A stretch of 64,000 nt of DNA from Prorocentrum cordatum. Taxonomy: Eukaryota; Sar; Dinophyceae; Prorocentrales; Prorocentraceae. The DNA is taken from NCBI GenBank assembly GCA_963575745.1, contig CAUYUJ010004592.1:72501-136500 (forward strand). Reading direction: 5' to 3'. The translations under genes were made by a program, and so were the position numbers. The notes below the pieces were generated by a model. It had not been told where the DNA came from and ran no database searches. It was given only the letters and a program-made list of their open reading frames with translations. Of this stretch, positions 1-8,374 are shown in pieces (within the stretch, counting starts at the first letter, position 1; each line of letters begins with the position of its first letter).

Positions 1-179
1 TGCCTCTCTCTCTGCTCTCTCTGCTCTCTCTGTCTCTCTCTCTCTCTGCCCTCTCTCTGTCTCTGCCTCTCTTTCCCTGCCTCTCTCTCTCTCTCTGCCT
101 CTCTCTCTGCCTCTGTCTCTCTGCCTCTCTCTCTCTCTGCCTCTCTCTCTGTGCCTCTCTCTCTCTGCCTCTATCTCTG

Positions 180-219
<40 letters not shown>

Positions 220-238
220 ATTCTCTCTCTGCTCTCTC

Positions 239-271
<33 letters not shown>

Positions 272-337
272 GCTCTCTCTCTTCTCTTCTCTTCTCTTCT
301 CTCTCTCTCTATATCTCTCTCTCTCTCTCTCTTTCTC

Positions 338-386
<49 letters not shown>

Positions 387-535
387 CTCTCGCTCTCTCT
401 TGCTCTCTCTCGCTCTCTGTCGCTCTCTCTCGCTCTCTCTCTCTCTCTCTCGCTCTCACTCGCTCTCTCTCGCTCTCTCTCGCTCTCTCTCGCTCTCTCC
501 CGCTCTCTCTCTCTCTCTCTCTCTATTTCTCTCTC

Positions 536-583
<48 letters not shown>

Positions 584-714
584 TCTCTCTCTCTTCTCGC
601 TCCTCTCTCTTCCTCTCTCTCTCTCTCTCTCTCTCCCCCCCCCCCTCTCTCCCCCTCTCTCTCTCTCTCTCCTCTCCTCTCTCTCTCTCTCTTCTCAAAC
701 AAATCTATATATCG

Positions 715-745
<31 letters not shown>

Positions 746-748
746 ATC

Positions 749-805
<57 letters not shown>
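1..805. repeat. CT/AG microsatellite tract
   Basis: The first 0.8 kb is almost pure CT dinucleotide, with occasional CTGC, CTCG and short C-run interruptions. The long Ser/Leu open frame here and its Arg/Glu antisense frames follow from the repeat and are not genes. The tract abuts the 5' end of the LINE-like element E1; a CT tract also forms the right flank of the assembly gap. Confidence 0.97.
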
Positions 806-807
<2 letters not shown>

Positions 808-959
808 CTCGGCTCGAGAGAGCCCAGCACTCAGACCGCAGCCGCGACGCGAAGCGCCCCGCCTCGGAGTCAGACTCCCAGGCCTCGCGAGACCGGAGGG
901 GTCCCAGCAGGGCCCTACTGATTCGCGTCACCTCTCTCCCCACCAGAGCGCCCGCAGCA

Positions 960-2219
960 ATGGCCCCCAGCAAGCCAGAGCGCCGTCGCTCTTCCAAGCA
1001 GCCTCCGAGCTCACGTCCTGCTGCTGAAGGGTCTCTCCTCCAACGCAAGCAGGACTGCATCGCAGCTTTCAAGCAAGCGGGGTCTGACCGCCCCACGGCC
1101 GCATACAACGGGCTCGCCGAGCTGAACGCGGACGAGCTGCAGGCCACGTACGACATGCACAAGACCAACACAAAGAAGCTCGGCAGTGCCTTGATCCGCA
1201 TGTGTGCCGCCAACCAGATCAGCTACACGCTGGATCACCACCAGCGCAGCAAGCCTAAGCGCATTGGTGGTGACACATCACACCCACCAGCTGCGTCCGC
1301 ACGTCTGCAGGCTGCGGACGCCCAATTCATCGCCTTGGACCCGGCCTTCTGGAAGGTCCCAGTCCTCGCCGAGCCCACATCATTGGACGACGGCAAGACG
1401 TACAAGCCCAGTATCAGCCTCCACGACTACGAGAGCGGTGAACGGCTGCTGCAACACCACCTCGAGCAGGGCAAGCGTACCACGGGTCAGCTTGCGATTG
1501 CTGTCATGGGCCCAAAAAACGATAACTACGTCGGTACCGAGCTCGCTGTCCCCGTGCTGAAGCGTCACCCCAAGGCGCCCAAAGTGGTCCACACGCACGT
1601 CCCCGTGACCGTGTACCAGCTGGGCACCAAGGAAGTCGCCTGCACGGAAAAAGTAGCCGTCGCCACCATCGATCCTGCCGACCACGTATGCTGGATTCGG
1701 GTGACCATACATGAAACCGAGGCCATTGCCGCAGTCCCCTCCATGCATCAGGCCTTCGAGGACCAGTTCTCGGGAGGTGCCCCCGTGAACGGTGGTCCAC
1801 GCGCCAAGGGTCCTTTCCGAAGGGACTCCGCTCCACAGGACAAGGCGCGTCAAAACCAAAAGCACAGGGAGTCCAAGAAAGACGCTCGCCGCCAGGAGCT
1901 CGATAGTCAGCTCCAAGACACCTTCAAGGCCCTCTTCCACTGCAACTTTAAAGCCGTCACCATCCTCGAACCCTGCAAAAGCCTAGGCAGGTATGGATCG
2001 GGCGTCGGAAAGAGGTCCCTGGCTGCCACCTTCGGCGTCAGTCTTCAAGCGGTTGACAAGGTCTTGGCGGGTTCAGGGCAACTCGGCGCCACCTACGACC
2101 TCAGCAACGTAGGTGCAGACGAGCCCACTGCAGACAAGTACCAGACCGTGTGTTCCCTGAGGACCAGCCCATCACGATGGCAGATGCGTTCCAGAAGTCG
2201 GTGGACTTCAAGGCCCTAG
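960..2219 (+). CDS. E1 ORF1, N-terminal part
   Basis: The ATG at 960 is the first plausible start after the CT tract and a short CT-free leader. The product begins with a basic Lys/Arg/Ser-rich stretch and has an even, protein-like composition to about residue 400. I recognise no enzymatic motif. By position it is the gag-like ORF1 that in LINE elements binds the element RNA in the cytoplasm. The reading is lost near 2150 (GTGTG), where frame +2 takes over with equally natural sequence. The last 20 or so residues of this frame, rich in Arg and Ser, are therefore probably out-of-frame read-through. The next segment continues the same protein if one base is missing or a -1 shift occurs. Confidence 0.6.
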   Translation: MAPSKPERRRSSKQPPSSRPAAEGSLLQRKQDCIAAFKQAGSDRPTAAYNGLAELNADELQATYDMHKTNTKKLGSALIRMCAANQISYTLDHHQRSKPKRIGGDTSHPPAASARLQAADAQFIALDPAFWKVPVLAEPTSLDDGKTYKPSISLHDYESGERLLQHHLEQGKRTTGQLAIAVMGPKNDNYVGTELAVPVLKRHPKAPKVVHTHVPVTVYQLGTKEVACTEKVAVATIDPADHVCWIRVTIHETEAIAAVPSMHQAFEDQFSGGAPVNGGPRAKGPFRRDSAPQDKARQNQKHRESKKDARRQELDSQLQDTFKALFHCNFKAVTILEPCKSLGRYGSGVGKRSLAATFGVSLQAVDKVLAGSGQLGATYDLSNVGADEPTADKYQTVCSLRTSPSRWQMRSRSRWTSRP

Positions 2220-3661
2220 GAGTCGTCAGGCACGGCAAGTCAGGCTTATTTGGGATCCGTGTTGCACGAGGGTCAGACGCCGCCAAGGCTGCTGCCGTCA
2301 GCATCCGTGGCTGTGAAGCCACCCTCGCCAAGACGCGATACCGCATCACTGGCATTGCGGCACGCCACGCCACGCTGACCCAGCTTGCTAAGACTCTCAC
2401 GGGCCCGTCCGTCAAATGGGACTGTGAGGTCTACCACACCGCCTGGGACCCAGCCACTTCGGCCCAGTTTGCCTTAGTGCGCGCCCATCGTCCCCCACCC
2501 ACATATACGGTACAGGTCGCAGGGTGCCCCATCCCGAGGAGCATCACCGAGGCCCCGTTGGCTGAGGTGGTGCCGAAGAGGGACAACGTTACCATTGTCA
2601 CCCCTACCACTATCACAGAGCCTGTGACGCCGCCAGCCCGTGGTGGCGGCTTCAGCCCCGCCACGGGCACACTCCTCACCAAAGCGGCCCAGAGCCCCTA
2701 CCTCCACGACCTCATGACTGCCACGCCCAAAGGCAAGGGCGTCGCACCGCTCCCGATCCCCAAGGAGGAGCCTTTAGCCAAGCGCCACCGATCCTCCAGT
2801 GGGAAACGCGACGCCACGCCGCACGCAAGAGCACACGGCGCCCCAGGCCGCAGCTCCTCTGCACCCCCGCACGGCACGGATGGAGCTGCCGAGCAGACGG
2901 CCGTCCAAGGATCAGGTGGGCATGACCCGCAACTTGGCACGGTGGCGGCTGAAGGCGGGGGCCACACGGAAGGGGACGCTGCCACAGCCGCCGAGGTACC
3001 AGGCGACGCTGACGACGTCGAGATCCTCTCATCAGGTGATGAATACAGCGTGGCATCTCACGAACTCAACACCTTCGGCGAACGCTTCGCAACGGCCCCT
3101 AAACAGCCAGATGCCGCCACGACCCGCATCCAACACATGGAACAACAGCACGAGCTGCTTGCCAACACGGTGGATAACATGCAGGGTCAGCTTGCGGGCG
3201 TTCTCTCATCCCAGGCCACACTCACGGAGCACGTTTCAGGTTTGGAACGAGGGCTTGCCACCGTCGTCACCCAGCAACAGACGGCAACCACCGAAGCTGC
3301 TGCACTGCGTGGCGACATCCAGGCCCTCCTCGGGCACCTCACGGGGGGCACCATCCACCTGCCACAGGTGCCACTCTCGAAACAAAAAAGGAGGAAGCTG
3401 CATCAGTTGCCGATCCCGTGGCTGTCTGCGGGTGGATCGACCAGCCAGGCCAGGTCACCCCAGGGACGGGGCCCCCAGGGGCTGACAAAGGCAAAGACAA
3501 GGGTCGGGTCACCAGGAACCCTATTGAAGGTGCCTCAGAGAGCCTGCCTCAGCCCTCCGAGGAAGCGCCTTCAGAGGCATCTCTTCTCTCTTCGCGTCGT
3601 ATCTCTGTCTTGTCATATCATGTCAGTTTTGGCAGCAGCACGTGCAAGCTATCTGGTGTAG
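2150..3661 (+). CDS. E1 ORF1, C-terminal part with coiled coil
   Basis: This frame continues ORF1 after the -1 step near 2150. The first 180 residues are compact and globular in composition, including a WDCEVYHTAWD stretch that resembles the conserved core of ORF1 proteins in dinoflagellate LINE-like elements (recalled, not searched). A Pro/Ser linker with a nuclear-localisation-like KRHRSSSGKR follows. Around residues 320-410 there is a Gln/Leu/Thr-rich coiled coil (for example MEQQHELLANTVDNMQ), which suggests trimerisation as in other LINE ORF1 proteins. The last 70 residues look like read-through. Hairpin H1 lies inside the linker and is translated as GGGFSPA. The frame ends at a stop at 3661. 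Confidence 0.6.
   Translation: MFPEDQPITMADAFQKSVDFKALGVVRHGKSGLFGIRVARGSDAAKAAAVSIRGCEATLAKTRYRITGIAARHATLTQLAKTLTGPSVKWDCEVYHTAWDPATSAQFALVRAHRPPPTYTVQVAGCPIPRSITEAPLAEVVPKRDNVTIVTPTTITEPVTPPARGGGFSPATGTLLTKAAQSPYLHDLMTATPKGKGVAPLPIPKEEPLAKRHRSSSGKRDATPHARAHGAPGRSSSAPPHGTDGAAEQTAVQGSGGHDPQLGTVAAEGGGHTEGDAATAAEVPGDADDVEILSSGDEYSVASHELNTFGERFATAPKQPDAATTRIQHMEQQHELLANTVDNMQGQLAGVLSSQATLTEHVSGLERGLATVVTQQQTATTEAAALRGDIQALLGHLTGGTIHLPQVPLSKQKRRKLHQLPIPWLSAGGSTSQARSPQGRGPQGLTKAKTRVGSPGTLLKVPQRACLSPPRKRLQRHLFSLRVVSLSCHIMSVLAAARASYLV
2636..2668 (+). repeat. Hairpin H1 of the TTCA-loop family
   Basis: The left arm GCCCGTGGTGG (2636-2646) pairs with the right arm at 2658-2668 over 11 bp with one G-U. 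Between them are a bulged C at 2647, GGC, the loop TTCA at 2651-2654, and GCC. It is read in frame as GGFSPA inside a linker of ORF1. Confidence 0.75.
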
Positions 3662-4330
3662 GGACACCCGTCATCTTGCAGGGGGCGTGATTGTTGCAAT
3701 GTACATGAGCATGCAGGGGTATCTGAGGATGTGTGCTGACATGCAGCTTTTGGCTCATCGCTCGCGCCGCCCGCCAGGCCTCGCCATCATGTGGCGCCTT
3801 GCCTGCAGCCTGGCCCTCCCCTCGCTCGCTGGAGCTCACCCGTCTTCAGGCGGTGCGCCCCAGCATGGAGGTGAGGTTTTCCTGCGACACGCTGAACGTG
3901 GGACTCTTTTCTACCTTTACGATGACAGCATCTACAATTACGATCACTGCACCATTTTGGACCCGATCGTGAACAGCACCGTAGCCGCGGGTCCGTGCGG
4001 CAACGGACCGCTGGGCGCCATCGTGAGCGCATGCACGCCCTTGTCAACTACGACACATGCATCGAAATCCACCCCCAGCGTGGCCTCGACTGCGGTGCAG
4101 CAGATCCTTGACGGGGACGTTGATACAGGCCAGGCACGCAGTGGCGGCTTCAGCCCCGCTGTCGTGCCCCGCTATAGCCCCACGGGTCTCACCTCCCCCC
4201 TGTGCGCTAGGGGCGAACCCGAGGAGGACCCCGCTTTCTGGCACCTGATGATGATCCGCGCCCGGCTCATACCGTGCGCTGCGGCGTGGGCACCAGGTGA
4301 GGACCACCAGGACGTGTTCTGGCATGGCTC
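3642..4330 (+). CDS. E1 accessory segment upstream of the SAM-like domain
   Basis: This is a frame-0 stretch after ORF1. Its start is uncertain; residues before about 3790 look non-coding. From the ATG at 3789 the product opens with a short hydrophobic segment (MWRLACSLALPSLAGA) that could be a signal peptide or chance. An acidic and Tyr-rich stretch follows (YLYDDSIYNYDHC), then Ser/Thr-rich linkers. Two hairpins, H9 and H2, lie within it, and H2 is read as GGFSPA. Near 4320 the sense passes to frame +2. I recognise no family. It may be a separate small protein or the N-terminus of the next segment. Confidence 0.35.
3834..3858 (+). repeat. Hairpin H9 of the TTCA-loop family
   Basis: The arm GCTCACC (3834-3840) faces GGTGCGC (3852-3858), which pairs except for one position. 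Inside are a bulged C at 3841, GTC, TTCA at 3845-3848, and GGC. The inner stem differs from H1 (GTC/GGC against GGC/GCC) yet still pairs through a G-U. Confidence 0.6.
4133..4168 (+). repeat. Hairpin H2 of the TTCA-loop family
   Basis: The arms GGCACG+CAGTGG (4133-4144) and CCGCTG-T-CGTGCC (4156-4168) form a 12-bp stem with one bulged T and one G-U. The core is a bulged C at 4145, GGC, TTCA at 4149-4152, and GCC. It is translated in frame as GGFSPA. Confidence 0.75.
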
Positions 4331-5458
4331 GAGGACTGCGTCCCGTACATCCTGGCGACGCTTCATCTGCCACAGTACGATCACCTCTTCCAGGAGGACT
4401 CTGAGGACACAACCGACGCCCTGCGCCAGCTCACCGCGCTCGACATGTGCGAGGACATCTGGTATAGAGCAGGCCTCGACAGACAGCGCACAAACCGCAA
4501 CCTCACTCTTATCCAAGGCAGCCGCGAGTATTCCACCCGTTACTTTGGCCTCCTTCTGGAATACCAGGGTGCTCGTGCCCAGCTTGTCGGCCCAGAAGCT
4601 TTCACGGCACCTTTGCCGCCATACCTCTCACGGGCCCACGCCTTACTACCAAGAGGCCTTCCCCCACCCGACCAAGACGCCCTGGCGTACCTCGCCGATG
4701 CGATCCTGCACCACACGACAGACATGCAGCCGCTTGTGGAGGCAGAGCTCGCCGCGGCACCGATGGAACCGCTTAACCCACCACCGCCAGCTGGCCTCGC
4801 CCAGCACGCCACGGGTGATCAGGCCGCAGACGACCCCGTACCATGGCTGCCTCAGCACATCGCGGCCAGCGACATCAGCGACACGCCCCTGGACTCATTC
4901 CACGCGTCGGACGATATCAGCAACATATCCCTGGGCTCGGTCCACGTGGACGATAGCCAGGACGACATGGAAACCCAGGATCGCGACGGCACAACACCAC
5001 CAGGCGACACGGCCCAGCGTGACCGCGACAGTGAACCCCACTTAGGGCACACCTCGTCGCACAGCAGTCCGCCCCACAACTCAGCTCAGGCCGACCCCGG
5101 CGCACAGCTCAACGACGCTGAAGGCGTCACTGCCGCCGACGCGACAAGCCATTCCACTGCATCGCCAGCTCATGCCAGCCCGTGCAGTGGCGGCTTCAGC
5201 CCCGCTGCAGCACTGGCTAGACCTGGACATCCCCAGACCGCAGGTGGCAGCACCACGCCCTTCACCTCTGTACACCGTGACAACGTGACTGACCCCAACC
5301 CCAGTGTCATTGGCCACTGGCAGGCCGACATCGACAACGACCCATCGATGATGAGTACCCAGATGCCAGCGGTTCCCACGAGCCCCAGCACAGCGCAGCG
5401 GCATCACGACACTGTGGCTGCCTCATCTGCCTCTGTGTGGCCACGTACGCCATCGTGA
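4322..5458 (+). CDS. E1 accessory protein segment with SAM-like domain
   Basis: Frame +2 opens with a region (residues 1-65, about 4325-4515) that matches the sterile alpha motif (SAM) pattern by eye. It has WLEDCV at the start, then LPQYDHLF, then a leucine-spaced stretch LRQLTALDM, and ends in a GLDRQR helix in place of the usual G-x-R. SAM domains mediate protein self-association or RNA binding. The rest is a long acidic, Ser/Asp/Pro-rich linker (ASDISDTPLDSFHASDDISN) likely to be disordered. Hairpin H3 sits within it, read as GGFSPA. Upstream in-frame sequence begins only after a stop near 4242, so this is a continuation of an earlier frame. Near 5400 the sense passes to frame +1. The SAM call rests on pattern only. 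Confidence 0.5.
   Translation, partial: AWLEDCVPYILATLHLPQYDHLFQEDSEDTTDALRQLTALDMCEDIWYRAGLDRQRTNRNLTLIQGSREYSTRYFGLLLEYQGARAQLVGPEAFTAPLPPYLSRAHALLPRGLPPPDQDALAYLADAILHHTTDMQPLVEAELAAAPMEPLNPPPPAGLAQHATGDQAADDPVPWLPQHIAASDISDTPLDSFHASDDISNISLGSVHVDDSQDDMETQDRDGTTPPGDTAQRDRDSEPHLGHTSSHSSPPHNSAQADPGAQLNDAEGVTAADATSHSTASPAHASPCSGGFSPAAALARPGHPQTAGGSTTPFTSVHRDNVTDPNPSVIGHWQADIDNDPSMMSTQMPAVPTSPSTAQRHHDTVAASSASVWPRTPS
5174..5217 (+). repeat. Hairpin H3 of the TTCA-loop family
   Basis: TGCAGTGG (5183-5190) pairs with CCGCTGCA (5202-5209). GCCAG (5174-5178) pairs with CTGGC (5213-5217) across an internal loop. The core is a bulged C at 5191, GGC, TTCA at 5195-5198, and GCC. It is read as GGFSPA. 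Confidence 0.75.
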
Positions 5459-6912
5459 TAGCAATGCCGTACAAGGACCAGATCGATGGGTACTTGCCGA
5501 CACCGAGCCGAGACCCCAGCTACCGACAACGACGACGACGCAAAGCGACGGCACCAGGCCCATCTGCGCCCACCACATCCCGACGCACAACGACATACAA
5601 CGTCACGTCCGCATTGTGGGCCACTCTCAAATGGACCAGCGTCAAACTCAGAGATAGCGTCTCGGGCGGAGCCAGCGCAGTCGGGGTCGGCCTCGGGGGT
5701 GTCCTGAAATGGGCCAGCGGCAAGCTCGGGGCTATTGCCACGGGTGGAGTCGTGTGTGGTCTTCTACTCGTCGGTGCCAAACTTCTTTCCCAAGGAGCTG
5801 TCGGACACGTAGGAGCCCGCATCTGTGCGCGGGCCCTGGACTCATCCACAGCCCAGTGGTGCCTCCGCTGTTGCCAACCGAGCAGGAGGCCGCGTGATGA
5901 GGCCACATACACAATGCCGTGCACGCTCGCCGACGAACACGACGACCAGCACGTGCACGCACTCCGACATCCGCTGCTGCAGGAACACTACGCCGCAGCA
6001 GTTGCCGCCGCAGTCGCCGATGTCACTACCGCCACCACCGCCGCCATCGTCTAAGTCACTGCCGCCGTATCGCGAGCCTCGTCTGTCACACCAAGATCGA
6101 CCAGCCCGACCCCGCGAGACGGCTCCAAAAGCGGCGCGGCATACGGTAACCTACCGACTAATGAGGATGCCACAGCACACGGCAGCGACACCGAGGCAAG
6201 GGAAACACGTGAGTGCACCCACGATAGCCCGTGGTCCATCTTCCGACATGCTGATGCTCGTGGCTCCTCTCCCGACGCGGACACCCAACCACCGCGACGG
6301 CGAGCACGCTATGCATCACCCAACAGGCCCCAGGCGCCTTCAGGCCCTGGTATGCCTTACACAGCCCTCAAGCCACCGACACGCAACCTACGCAACACTA
6401 TCCAGCGCGACCCAGCGGTCCCCGTGCCGCCGAAGAGCATACTTAACGCCCTGTATCAAAACGGCTTTGCGCTTAGTAACAGTGGCGTGTCTACAGAGGA
6501 CATCAAAGACGCTCTGCGACTCCACGACCATCCTCGCTTTACCCATGATCCAACACTCCAAGCGCTGGGGCCGTGGACGGACATCATGCAGAGGCCCCCG
6601 AACCGCCTCACTTGGGTGCTGGAAGACTCAGGCGGGAACTCAGGCGAGACAATCTTCCCATACCTCACGTGGGACCTCCGCCAACCCACCACCGACGCGC
6701 CCACTGTCTTCTGGCATGGGACCCGCGGCGACCTTGCGGCCCGTCTTGCTGCCAGTGGAGGTCACCTCTTGCCAGGTCCCCGCCGTGAAGCGAAGGGCCG
6801 AACTGGCACCAACGTTGGCCGCACGTACGCGAGCGTGCACCCTTCGCTGGCCGCGTGGTACGCAATGCCGCCCCACCCGCCCTACAGTCTCGAAGACGAC
6901 ACCCTCGCGTGG
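5401..6912 (+). CDS. E1 accessory segment: hydrophobic regions and first half of ADP-ribosyltransferase-like domain
   Basis: Frame +1 starts with a Cys-rich hydrophobic stretch (CGCLICLCVATYAIVIA), then an Arg-rich segment. A long Gly/Ala/Val-rich hydrophobic region follows at about 5660-5840 and may cross a membrane. One in-frame TAA occurs at 6052-6054; the sense continues in the same frame beyond it. At about 6700-6870 a pattern like the NAD-binding half of PARP-type ADP-ribosyltransferases appears. It comprises VFWHGTRGDLAARLAASGG, then a Gly-rich turn, then GRTYASVHPSLAAWYA, giving the His and Tyr of an H-Y-E triad. The sense then shifts to frame 0 at a GGGG run near 6912. Membrane segments and the ART assignment are inferences from pattern. 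Confidence 0.45.
6325..6357 (+). repeat. Hairpin H7 of the TTCA-loop family (inner stem swapped)
   Basis: CCAGG (6330-6334) pairs with CCTGG (6346-6350), and AGGC (6325-6328) with GCCT (6354-6357) across an internal loop. The core is a bulged C at 6335, GCC, TTCA at 6339-6342, and GGC. The inner 3 bp are the swap of H1-H3 (GCC/GGC instead of GGC/GCC), a double compensatory change. It is translated as APSGP. Confidence 0.7.
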
Positions 6913-8110
6913 GGACCATCGCACTCTGGATGTGCGAGGCCACCCAACCACCGCGCGGGGAAAACAGGCACAACTTCGTGAAAGGGGAGGCCCACGGAGC
7001 GCGCCTCATTTACCCTCGGGTCCTGAGCCTCCTCATCCGCATGGACTGGTGCGCCCCCGCAGAGGCGGCTTCCAGGTGCCGTGCCCTACCACACGCCTAT
7101 GGCATGGGCGACTGCGCGCACGCCCTTCACATCGCTGGCTACGATCATCCAGATCTCCGTGAGGCGGCTGAAGCTCACGACCAGGAAGCTAGCACCAGGC
7201 GCAGACCAGCCATCGCGGCAGCATGGCCACCGCCGCAGGCGCTATCCGCGCCAGAGGCAGCGCGAGCATGGGCCAAACAGCACTACGACACGGAAGCAGC
7301 CACCAGGGATGACCCTAACCAGCCCCGCCCACGCGTCTCGCTTCACATGCTCCAGCTGGACCCGAAACCACTCATCGACCTGGTGTACACTGGCTTGCAA
7401 GCTGTCCCCGTGCGGGGGCACCCTGACGCACGCGGGTCGCGCCCCAGCGGCTCCAGCCCTGGGGCCGCGTCGGGCCCACCACGCACGTACAAGTCAGGCA
7501 CAGCCCTGGCGCACAGTCCAGACCGCTCATCGACGTCATCAGGAGCCGACGAACGCCGTACGCCTTCCCTCATCAGCGCGGCCGCCGCCCTCGCCCGAGG
7601 CCGTGCCCGCCCACGGCGATCTGCCTCTCGCTCGTCACGGCAGAGTGGCGGGAACTCCACCTCAGACAACAGTGGCATCGAGACGTGGGAGCACATTGTG
7701 ACGGAAGAGGAGCCGACTGCCTACCACGTCCTCGCCTACCACGTCCGTGATGTGCGGACCCGTGTCAATGCCCCTGGCATCGAGGTCTGGCTTGACCCTG
7801 GTGATCACCACGACGGTGCCTACTTACCGGGGGGGACGACAGTCATGGGCCACCGCGTTATAGACCCTGCGGTGGCGGGGCGGGACGGCTGGGTCATCCT
7901 CCACCACGACCACGGCGACACCACTACTCAGCTCTGGGCACCGACCCAAGTCCACGTCAAGGCGGACGACACCTGGCGCACCGTCATGGTACCAGCGGAC
8001 ATGGGGCCCCAGTGGATCAGGTGCCACGCCGAGGACGCTCGCCTCCCCGCCGAGGTTGTCCGCACTACAGGCCAATCCTGGTTTGCTGACGTCTGCCCTT
8101 GTGGGATCGC
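6913..8110 (+). CDS. E1 accessory segment: ADP-ribosyltransferase-like C-half and unknown globular domain
   Basis: Frame 0 continues directly from the ART-like pattern of the previous segment: GTIALWMCEATQPPRGENRH, then LIYPRVLSLLIRMDW, which fits the last core strands of that fold. A helical Ala-rich stretch and an Arg/Ser-rich linker follow. A globular region at about 7690-8090 is rich in Trp, His and Val (for example IEVWLDPGDHHDGAYLPGG and DGWVILHHDHGDTTTQLW). I do not recognise this region. Its beta-rich, His/Asp-rich composition could be an enzyme or a binding domain. Near 8100 the sense passes to frame +2. The start is set only by the frame change, not by an initiation codon. Confidence 0.45.
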
Positions 8111-8374
8111 CCGCGACCCCACCCAGACGACCCAGGCACAAACGAGCATGCGCTCCCGCCTCTACCAGGACGCTGGTCTTGCCTACAGTGTCGATTCCAA
8201 TGCTGCCAGTACTGTGCGGCTCGCCGCAACACGCAGCTCGGCACCTCGGGCCAACCAACGTGCCCAGACTGCGCCCGCAGCGGACTGCGTACACTTATGG
8301 ACTGGTCCACGGACTACTCGTGCAACAGTTGGACGTGTGCATACAGCACCAACTACAGGGACTCCGACACATGA
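8099..8374 (+). CDS. E1 Cys-cluster (zinc-finger-like) segment
   Basis: Frame +2 holds a compact Cys cluster, CLQCRFQCCQYC, followed about 20 residues later by CPDC. This is a C-x2-C, C-x2-C, C-x2-C arrangement typical of small zinc-binding modules. A second loose cluster (CNSWTC) follows before a TGA at 8372-8374. Protein-like sequence resumes in the same frame after that stop (SPHSLLDVRATGMPPHILARQ), so the stop may be a nonsense mutation. Frame +1 is also open across 8056-8499 and is a weaker alternative for 8290-8440. The role could be nucleic-acid or protein binding. Confidence 0.4.
   Translation: MWDRPRPHPDDPGTNEHALPPLPGRWSCLQCRFQCCQYCAARRNTQLGTSGQPTCPDCARSGLRTLMDWSTDYSCNSWTCAYSTNYRDSDT

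Noticed and set aside
151-921. 256-residue Ser/Leu open frame
   Set aside because: It is the translation of a CT microsatellite; antisense Arg/Glu frames are the same artefact.
1380-1940. Minus-strand frames opposite E1 ORF1 and elsewhere in E1
   Set aside because: No motifs; their length follows from GC-rich third positions on the coding strand.
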